Assembly: GCF_031143425.1 (NCBI RefSeq)
Contig: NC_090447.1
Span: 133,629,106-133,693,105, forward strand
From: Pleurodeles waltl
Taxonomy: Eukaryota > Chordata > Amphibia > Caudata > Salamandridae
Length of the DNA: 64,000 nucleotides
Direction of reading: 5' to 3'
This document shows positions 56,521 to 64,000 of the stretch, piece by piece. The notes beneath the pieces are model-generated. The model saw only the letters and a list, made by a program, of their open reading frames with translations. It was not told the origin of the DNA and ran no database searches. Numbering within the stretch: position 1 is the first letter of the stretch; each line of letters opens with the position of its first letter. The position numbers and the translations under genes were made by a program.

Positions 56521-57922
56521 ATGGCACCGCAAAGACACTCCGGTTTTCTGAGGAGGAGCTCAGGGTCATGGTGGAGGAAATCATCCGGGTAGAGCCATAG
56601 CTATTCGGATCACAGGTGCAGCACACCACCATAGCTAGGAAGATGGAGCTATGGCGCAGAATCGTGGACAGGGTCAATGCAGTGGGACAGCACCCAAGAA
56701 CACGGGATAACATCAGGAAGAGGTGGAACGACCGACGGGGGAAGGTGCGTTCCGTGGTCTCAAGACACCAGATTGCAGTTCAGAGGACTGGCGGCGGACC
56801 CCCACCTCCTCCCCCAGAACTCACAACATGGGAGGAGCAGGTCTTGGCTATACTGCATCCTGAGGGCCTCGCAGGAGTAGCTGGAGGAATGGACTCTGGT
56901 AAGTCAAACCTTTAACTACTTCATCCCCCACCCTACCTTCATGCTATCACATACCCCCACCCTCGCCCTCACCCCATCACTCCAACTCCTCACACATGTC
57001 CCACTATCACAAAGCACACATCCCAAACCCAAGCCCTGCATGTAACACCAAAGCATGGACACCTGTCACCAAACCGTGGCCACTGCACATACCCATACAC
57101 CCCCCAAACCATTATCACAGAAGGTTCCCCACACAAGAATGGAAGCAACGGGGTACAGGGTCACCCACCCATTGCACACCATGGCACACACAGATGCAAT
57201 AATCATGCCTTTACACCCCTGCAGGACCCCTACCCAACGTCACCGGAGTGGAGGGTCCAGACATGTCCACTCCACCCACAGAAGAGGTCCACAGTGATGA
57301 CAGCAGCTCTGTCCAACTGGATCTAGATGACCAGCCCGGCCCATCTGGGACCTCAGGACAGTCGGTTCTCCTCACACTGGCACAGGCCACTACAGAGCTT
57401 CCCCCCTCTGGAAACACCAGTACAGCACCCCCCCAGCGGGCCCATACCTCTGTCCCCAGGACACGTCAAGCAGCAGTGTGTCCACCACTACAGGGAACCC
57501 AGGCTAACCCACCACCCCAACAACACCAGGGACCTGGAGGCAGTGGTAGTGGGCACACGGTTCAGGGGACAGAGGCACAGGGAAACAGGGGAACTCTGAG
57601 GGCTGCTGTGCGACAGGGGGAGGACAGGCCCAGGGAACCCACTCTCCCCGGGGCCCTCTCCAACATCATGGGAGCCTGCCACCACTCCCAGGAGACGATG
57701 ACAACGGTACCGGCCAAGTTTCAGGAGACCCAGCGGCTGCAGGAGGAACAGTATTTGGGGTTAAGGGAGGAACTCAAATCCATCAATTCTACCCTGGGCA
57801 CCATTGTAGGGGTGCTGAAGGAACTCGTGAACACCAGGAGGGACACTGTGGCACAAGAAGGGGCCCCTGACACTAGCCTGGACAATGAACTGCCCACCAC
57901 CTCCGCCGGCGCGAGTGGATAG
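56521..57922 (+). pseudogene. Harbinger Myb1 protein, copy 4 (both exons)
   Basis: Exon 1 is 56521-56898 (ATG start; SANT domain with EEELRVMVEEI, RKMELWRRIVDRVNAV and RKRWNDRRGKVRSVV). There is a 326-bp intron (GTAAGTC ... CACCCCTGCAG). Exon 2 is 57225-57922. Exon 2 encodes an acidic, Pro-rich segment, then a coiled coil (LREELKSINSTLGTIVGVLK) and stops at TAG after GASG. Defects are an extra base just after the start (near 56545), which shifts the SANT frame, and TAG at 56598-56600. The splice junction is in phase. Length is about 355 residues. The divergent arrangement against the transposase matches copies 1 and 2. Confidence 0.83.
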
Positions 57923-58537
57923 GAGGTAGTGGGCAGTTCATCCACAGGACCACAACACCAGCACCCCCCCCCCTGCAGATGGAGAACAACCCCCAAAAGT
58001 GGTCCCTGAGATCCAGGACAAAGACAGAGAACAATGCCAAGACCCAGCCAAGAAATTAGACCACCCTGATTGTCATCCTTCTGTCCCACTTTGTCACCCT
58101 GTCCATACTTAAACTGCCCTAGCTCCACTTCCTATGCCCCTTTGGACAATGCACCTGTGAGACTAATAGACTGGACTCTGCCATGGACATTCCTCCACCA
58201 TCACCCCTGACTATTTTACAGCCACCTCCACTATTTAGCACTTAAATAAACACCCTTAAATCACAAAACAATCTGGAGTCAGTCTGTGCTTTCGAAAATG
58301 TGTATTAGCAATCACTGTGGCAAAATGCTATATCCAATGTGATGTCAACATACCTATGTCACACAGCTCTAGTCCATGCGTAAACAAAGCAGAGGTCATA
58401 CAGTGGGACCCACATCTGTGAATTCGAAAGGGAAAGTGACTACTGAGTGTCCATACACTGGGTGAAAATGACAGACAGATGAGAGGTAGAAGAATTAAAT
58501 CAGATGTAGCAGGAAGTGTTGTCTTCTTACCTGTGCC

Positions 58538-58858
58538 TCACTGGAAGTATTGCTGGATCACCATGTTCCTGTTGTCTATGCCCTCTTCTTCTGCCTCCTC
58601 GTCTTCACTGTCCACAGGCTCCACAGCTGCCACAACACCTTCATATAGACCATCCTCCTGTAGAAAAGGCACCTCTCATCGCAAAGCCAAGTTGTGAAGC
58701 ATACAGCAGGACACGATGATCTGGCACACCCTCTTTGGTGAGTAGAATAGGGAACCACCTGTCATATGGAGGCACCGGAACCTGGCCTTCAGTAGGCCGA
58801 AGGTCCTCTCTATAATTCTCCTAGTCCGGAGGGAAAAGGATATAGCTGCGCATGTGTT
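58538..58858 (-). pseudogene. HARBI1-like transposase fragments (copy 4)
   Basis: The C-terminus (acidic stretch to QYFQ stop at 58538) reaches back to the IIERTFGLL-type block with the catalytic Glu, then jumps directly to KHMRSYILFP of exon 2 (about 58830-58858). Both catalytic Asp residues are therefore deleted. The adjoining 58880-59063 is Myb2 intron DNA. Confidence 0.78.
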
Positions 58859-59063
58859 TCATCAGGGCAAACAACACTCTGAGCATGCTGTATGGGCAAT
58901 GCCGTTTTGGAGTAAGGTTGATGAAAGATGGGGGGGGAGAATGAGGCGTGCATGATACGACGATGAGTGCATGTGCGTCATGGCAAGGGTAGGGATGTGG
59001 GCCAATGACTGTGACGGTGCAGATGGTTATATCTTCTCCTTTTCCCCTGTACTATTCCTGTAG

Positions 59064-59195
59064 GTCAGCGCCCACCAGAAGAAGGTTATTTGGCGTGCCA
59101 TCGCCAAGGAAGCCCGGACCCTGGAGGTCCACCACAGACGGAGCATCCACTGCCGGAAAAGATGGGAGGACATTCGCCGCTGGAGCAAGAAGACG
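59064..59195 (+). pseudogene. Harbinger Myb2 exon 2 fragment (copy 4)
   Basis: Follows an intact acceptor (TTCCTGTAG). It encodes VSAHQKKVIWRAIAKEAR, then CRKRWEDIRRWSKK, and ends where the second-family element begins. This copy keeps the acceptor that copy 1 has lost. Confidence 0.75.
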
Positions 59196-59691
59196 GCGTA
59201 TACTCTGTGGTCGATGGTGGACAGATTGCAACATGTGTCCCATCTATGGCACCTAGGACTTGGGGGAACTGTGCTATCTGGTAGAAATCGATTTTTGTCT
59301 GCTGTATTTCCTGTGGGGTGTGGAGGAATCTGATGTACTGGTGTATCCTGCTCAGCATGGCATTTAGAAATGCATTGAAAAATCTAGAGAGGGCACTCTG
59401 TGATACTCCTCCAGTTGCTGCTATGACCCCTTGATAGCTCCCTGAGGCGAGTAGGTGCAGGGAGGATAATACCTGCACATGGGTGGGTATGCTATTGTTC
59501 CTGTGTGTTGTGCGCTGCAGTATGGGTTGTAGCTCAGCTATCAGGTCAGGTATCATGGCTGAGCTCAACCTGTACTCATCAAATATTTCATCATCAGTCT
59601 GGTCAAAAAGGGTAATGCGCACTCTGAAATTGCGCTCCTGTCTCCCCCTCCCTCTCCTCAAACCTGCCAAGATCCTCATTCTCCTCGCCAT
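59196..59691 (-). pseudogene. Second-family HARBI1-like transposase, N-terminal half
   Basis: Begins MARRMRILAGLRRGRGRQER (basic start), then EYRLSSAMIPDLIAELQPIL, LLASGSYQGVIAATGGVSQS and FPQVLGAIDGTHVAICPP with the first catalytic Asp. It is only distantly like the copy 1-4 transposases, so it represents another Harbinger family. The frame is open until the junction with copy 4 at about 59195, where it runs into antisense Myb2 sequence. The catalytic second Asp and Glu are lost. Confidence 0.8.
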
Positions 59692-59741
59692 GACGTAGAG
59701 TGCAGCCGTTGTGGAAAAGAGGCTGAGGCATTCTGGGCCTC

Positions 59742-59750
59742 TTTATATAG
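59742..59750 (-). promoter_or_regulatory. TATA box of the second-family transposase
   Basis: Minus-strand CTATATAAAGAGG lies about 50 bases before the ATG at 59691. Spacing is compatible with a short 5' leader. Confidence 0.5.
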
Positions 59751-60045
59751 GTTGCACCTGGTTACCACCTGGTTTCATTCCGTGGTAAATTGCATTGCAA
59801 AAGGCCATTCTGCGAATATTTGCAATTTGAGATTTTTTGATGCATCGCACAGCGACATGGTTTTGTGAGCCGCAATCTGCGTATCGCAATTTGTGACAAG
59901 AAATACTGAATCTGTATTTGCGAGTTGCTATTCGAGCTCGCAATTTGCGATATGCAAATAGCGATTCGGTTTTTCATGTCGCAAATTGCGATACGCTGAT
60001 TGCGACACGCAAAACCATGTCGCTTTGCAAAAAATTTCAATTTCT
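59751..60045. repeat. TTTGCGA/TCGCAAA-rich flank of the second Harbinger family
   Basis: Repeated, partly palindromic GCAATTTGCGA, TCGCAATTTG and ACATGGTTTTG / CAAAACCATGT segments. Similar motifs make up the MITE at 47602-48318. No terminal repeat was identified. Confidence 0.55.
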
Positions 60046-60068
60046 CTTCGTTACTATTTCAATCCTAC

Positions 60069-60438
60069 TGTGTTGTATGGTTCTGGTTATTGCGGCTCAC
60101 GCCTTGTTATCTAAAATGCAGTCATTTTATTAAACCAATCTTTAAAACTCAAAATTCCTTCGTCCTTTATATATGAGACCACACTGTGTATGAGAGAACT
60201 GGTTGGGACCTGAGTGACCACGACTTCCCTGGGAAGCACTAAGATGTCATGCGCTCAACTGCCCAATTGTCTCTTCCTTTTGGGAGAGATAAGGCACTGC
60301 TAGTTAGCCGGAGCTCAACCCGGATTTGGGGTGACAAGGGTCCTTCGCCGTGGGTCAGACTTAGTCCCCCACACTGTGAACGATCTTGTCACCCTAAAAT
60401 CCAGTAGTCTCATTAGGATAATGATAGCCTACGCGACA
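60069..60438 (+). mobile_element. Candidate 5' LTR of a foamy-like endogenous retrovirus
   Basis: A plausible start is TGTTGTATGG (60069). ATTAAA lies at about 60129 and TTTATATATG at about 60165. The right edge is ...GCGACA directly before the primer site, i.e. the usual terminal CA. The right boundary is well supported; the left one is a guess because no second LTR is in the window. Confidence 0.4.
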
Positions 60439-60456
60439 TGGCGCCGCCAACGACTG
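60439..60456 (+). promoter_or_regulatory. Primer-binding site candidate (tRNA-Lys1,2-like)
   Basis: TGGCGCCGCCAACGACTG follows the LTR CA with no gap. It resembles a tRNA-Lys1,2 primer site with a two-base insertion after TGGCGC. That tRNA is used by foamy viruses, in line with the pol affinity. Confidence 0.5.
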
Positions 60457-60669
60457 GTCTGGCTCTAATTTTCGGGTCCACCAGTCTCTCTCGGTCTCAT
60501 ATACTATAATGATCCCTCAGTTCCTTTAACGGAGACGTCCGTGGCACTGAGGACTTCCACCACCGCGGTATAGGTAACCCTAATTATAGCAGATGGTTGT
60601 TGAAGCTTGAACCTTAAAAGGAAAGACCCCGTCTTGGTGTGCCTTCTCTGAACTCTCGCTGTTTTTCTA

Positions 60670-61878
60670 ATGGCGAATCCCCAGGTAATACAAATAGCTC
60701 TTAATATGAGACAACCACTCACAGCACATTTGCTTGCACATGGTCTTACGATCCAGGGTGGTCCAGTCACGTTTGTGGTGGCCACCCACGCAGCCTATAG
60801 AACAGAACTTTTTTACTCCTGGGTCACATTTCCAGCAGTTGATGGGAATACAAATACATTTCGCACATATACGGTTGCGAACGCGCCTGGCCAGTACAGG
60901 GCGTACGCACATCTAGAGATACCTCTATGTTATCAAGAAGATAATAATTGGCTTGATGGCGCCCTACCCCATACAATATTACCAGTAAGGTTAGGTCCAC
61001 TGAGTAATGATGGTCTGACCTGGCCTTTATTGGCCACATATACACCACATCCTGCGGTTGCAAATATGCCGGTGGCTGAAGTTCGTCGTTTACATACAAA
61101 CTTAACAGCTACATATAGACGCTTAGTACAATTTGTGATGCAGACACTAAATACAAACCCAGCACGTGCTGCTCCAGCACAACCACATGCAGTAACACCA
61201 GATATAAACCCGGTGACTGTACACTCTATCATGGTTAAAGTTCCAGCAAAATGGGAGGAGACTCTATTTTAGCTGGCACAGAAAATCAATACGCTGGAGG
61301 CGGTATTTCTCCATACGGGACCTCAGGACAAACATAGAATATTAACTATGTGTTTACCATTTGGCATGGTTCCCACAGTGGAACATTGTAATACATGGGG
61401 CACGGTGTTTGCCGCGCTCTATACAAAGGCACACAGTACACCAACCTTGGCCAACCTACCGGAAGTGCTTAAACAAATTCAGGATGAATACGGGGCTGCC
61501 CGAGCCTTAGATTCAGGAATGCAACTGATGGGCAACTTTGCCACGGTTTCTTCAATAATCCTAAGTAATCTTAAAGGGGAGGCAGTTGCACTTGCGGTGC
61601 GTATGTGTCTTCGTGACGTCCCGCAACTAGATCAGGAGCGGGAACTGCCAAAAATAATAGCGGAAACATATTCCAGTATCGGTCGAGATAGCATAGGGGC
61701 TAGACCGCAAAAACCTCAGTTTCAAGGAAAAATTAGTAAAGAAAATGCTAAACAGCAACCTGAGGGTAATAAGAAGCGCTGGGTGAAAAACAACAGACAC
61801 CTAAAAAAGAAAGGGGAGAATCTCCACGTACGGAGACCCCTCAGAATAGGTATAATCTCAGAAATAGGGATAATCTGA
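60670..61878 (+). pseudogene. gag: Foamy-like ERV gag, one internal stop
   Basis: One frame runs from ATG 60670 to TGA 61876-61878, about 400 codons, broken only by TAG 61270-61272. No CCHC zinc knuckle is present. The C-terminal part is rich in Lys, Arg, Gln and Asn, which would suit nucleic-acid binding. Absence of zinc knuckles is typical of spumavirus Gag and fits the pol affinity. I place it by position between primer site and protease; the Gag sequence itself is not diagnostic to me. Gag would form the particle core. Confidence 0.65.
61803..61809 (+). promoter_or_regulatory. Possible -1 frameshift site at the gag end
   Basis: A AAA AAG is read in gag phase (CTA AAA AAG). A -1 slip enters a frame that stays open to 62192 and overlaps the start of the protease frame. 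A homopolymer deletion would look the same. No stem-loop or pseudoknot was checked. Confidence 0.35.
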
Positions 61879-61999
61879 AAACGCCTGATAGATATCAATT
61901 CACTGATACACGCCAATCTCATTTCTTTCAGGACTCATCGGAAAAGAGAAATGAGAGAGGTGGGCAGTCAGAGCGGAGAACAGAGTATGTGAAACCAAG

Positions 62000-63938
62000 A
62001 CAGGAATCACAATGCTCTTCGGAGGTTTCTGTCAAGAAGGAAGAGAAACCGATACAACAAAAACAACAGTTTAAAAAGAAAAAGGTGGCAGCAGGCTCAG
62101 TTAGACATGCCACTCAGGAAGAGAGTTCTCTTGAAGAACAAGACATGGGCACTAGCACTGCTAGACAGCGCGGCAGAGGTCACAATAGTTAATCGGAATC
62201 TTCTAGAGCATCTGGAGGTGAAAGCAACTGATGACTTTATACAAGTTGAAACAGCAGATATGCGTGTCTCTGAACCCGATAGCGTGTATACAGTGACTTT
62301 ACAATTGGAAAGAGACATTGAACGCACTATACACGCAATCTTTTGGGATCGTGTAGTTAAGATACATGACATTTTGCTGGCTGAACAGGATTGGCTGCCT
62401 GATTTTGTTCGCACCTGCCCAGTTGGGGAGGAGGTTATTAAACCTTTGTTCTCACCACTTGTTCCAGGGGAACTCGCAGAGTCCTATTGCATCAAATGGG
62501 CTCTAGCACAAGCACCTGCCTTATATAGAAATTACGTAGGGTGGGATAGGGATTCTCCATATCATGTAATTCCGATTAAAGGTGAACCTCAGCCACAACC
62601 GCAGTATCCCATAAAACATGAAGCAAGGTCACCGGTGAGAGAAATACTTACACAACTGGAATACCAGGGGGTAATTGAACCCTGTGTCTCACCGATGAAT
62701 AATCCCTTATTCCCTGTAGCTAAACCGGACCATTCATATAGAATAGTCTTAGACTACAGACATTTGAACGGACATACACGTACATACACTATACAAAATT
62801 CACATAGCGCAGCACTGATGAATAACATTGTGCGGAAAAAATATAAAACAACTTTAGACATCTCGAATGGATTCTTCTGCCAGAACATAGCACCCGAAAG
62901 CAGGGATTTAACAAGCTTTAGCGCGTTAGGCTCCCAGTAAAAATTCTGTCATTTGCCTCAAGGGTATAAGAATAGCCCGGGACTGTTTGCGGCTCGTGTG
63001 ACTGCAATTTTACACGAGTTGGACCCTGAAGCATTGTCATATGTAAATGATATATATCTCACGGATGACGAGTTGCTACAACATTTAAGATGGGTAGCCC
63101 GCATTGTTGTAGGGTTTTTTAAAAATTGGCTACAAATCTAACTTAAAAAAATCTAAAATTGCCTTCCTCAGCGTCATATTCCTGGGATATGAGCTGTCGA
63201 ATGAAGGTAAGAGCCTAGCACCACAATTTTTAGAAAAGTGGGCACAATTGCAACCACCTAATACGATTAAGAAACTCCAATCATTGTTGGGCTTTCTAAA
63301 TTTTGGCAGAACATACATTCCTGATTATGCTACACGGATAAAACCTTTATACGAATTCATCCGTTCTGATTTTTCAAGCAAATTCTGGACAATTGAACAT
63401 ACACATACTCTTCAGGAGTTACAAGCAGATCTCCTAGCAGCAAAACATTTACATACACGGGACAATAAAACACATTTGTTCATCAGGGTGATAGCTGGGG
63501 CCATTGGGTTTACGTATGTCACATTTAATGAAGGTGAGACAGTCCCGATTGGATACAAGACCCACATGTATTCAGCTGCTGAACAACGATTTGCACCCAC
63601 AGAGACAATTCTCACTGCTGTACAGATGGCTGTTATTAAAGAACGACCTCTTGCCCAGGGTAAACGCATTATTGCCGTTTCCCCTATTCCGGCCCTGGAG
63701 GCTGTTACAAAAGCTAGCGTTCCCAACGCAAAAGCACTGCACCCCCGATGGATACAATGGGCTACGACTTTAACAGCCACTGATGTAGATTACATTTTTG
63801 ACCCAAAATTACAAACTCAAGAATTTCTGCATTATGAAGTTGAATATCCTGTTCCCTCTGACACGTTGCCTATTGATCAATATCAAGTAGTCATGTACAC
63901 CAATGGCTATGCGCAACCGGCGGTAGGAACAAAACACC
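62000..63938 (+). pseudogene. pol: Foamy-like ERV pro-pol (protease, RT, start of RNase H)
   Basis: Protease has DSAAE at about 62165-62179, where a D-S/T-G triad is expected. The RT fingers and palm follow, with the first-Asp motif LDISNGFF and the catalytic box as YVND (63040-63051) instead of YVDD. The connection domain (SLLGFLNFGRTYIPDYA near 63275-63325) most resembles spumaviruses in my judgement. RNase H opens with YTNG (Asn for the first Asp at 63902-63904) and is cut off by a MITE. Further breaks are TAA at 62938-62940 and a frame change near 63105-63125. Protease, RT and RNase H would mature Gag/Pol and copy the genome. It is inactive. Confidence 0.72.
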
Positions 63939-63940
63939 AA

Positions 63941-64000
63941 GGCCCATATTTATACTTTTTGACACACAACTGCGCCAACGCAGTTGTGCGTCAAAACTTT
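63941..64000. mobile_element. Palindromic MITE, left part only
   Basis: Begins GGCCCATATTTATACTTTTT like the element at 1644, then has a hairpin with arms GACACACAACTGCG / CGCAGTTGTGCGTC. It interrupts the RNase H frame and continues past the window. Confidence 0.65.

Larger units (their letters stand above)
55946..59195. mobile_element. PIF/Harbinger transposon, copy 4 (internally deleted, right end lost)
   Basis: The left terminus GGGGGTCATTACAACATTGG is the best conserved of the window. It keeps both Myb1 exons, a transposase exon 3 fragment fused to a piece of exon 2, part of Myb2 intron 1 and Myb2 exon 2. At about 59195 it is joined to a transposase of a different Harbinger family. Confidence 0.82.

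Overview
This 64 kb window looks like a repeat-saturated stretch of a very large vertebrate genome, most likely a salamander or newt (Pleurodeles-like). That is an inference. It rests on the abundance of multi-gene PIF/Harbinger transposons, Harbinger-type MITEs built from chained palindromes, LTRs more than 2 kb long, a foamy-like endogenous retrovirus, and the absence of any host exon, tRNA or rRNA that I can recognise. Nearly every coding signal belongs to a mobile element, and none of the element genes is fully intact.

Layout: 1-1643 holds a broken hAT/ZBED transposase on the minus strand, followed by a short palindromic MITE. 1928-9333 is Harbinger copy 1 (7.4 kb, TSD ATA). 9337-12249 is simple and degenerate tandem repeat. 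12250-19565 is Harbinger copy 2 (7.3 kb, TSD TTA, opposite orientation to copy 1). 19786 to about 25830 is copy 3, truncated at its right end. About 26048-38830 is a minus-strand Ty3/Gypsy-like element. It is split by several insertions: a Harbinger MITE in the integrase, long-LTR (LTR-A) copies, a chained-palindrome MITE between protease and RT, and one complete LTR-A solo that itself carries two younger insertions. 38831-42505 is a minisatellite split by a 2.9 kb solo LTR (LTR-B). 44190-47030 is a minus-strand LINE. 47602-48738 holds two foldback elements. 49283-55410 is an old, divergent Harbinger copy (copy 5) interrupted by LTR-A. 55946-59195 is deleted Harbinger copy 4, fused to a transposase half from a second Harbinger family. 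60069-64000 is the 5' part of a foamy-like provirus (LTR, PBS, gag, pro-pol), broken by stops, frameshifts and a terminal MITE.

Comparing the Harbinger copies gives the most interesting result. Their shared plan has three genes: a HARBI1-type DDE transposase and two different Myb/SANT-domain proteins (Myb1 and Myb2 here). The transposase appears to begin with an 83-nt exon next to one terminal inverted repeat. It then skips an intron of about 4.3-5.3 kb that contains the whole Myb2 gene on the opposite strand. Exon length, splice donor, splice acceptor and codon phase agree in three copies. No copy keeps all three genes intact, but together they preserve nearly every exon, so the ancestral gene structures can be read. 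All coordinates and splice calls come from reading and comparing copies by eye; no alignment program was run.
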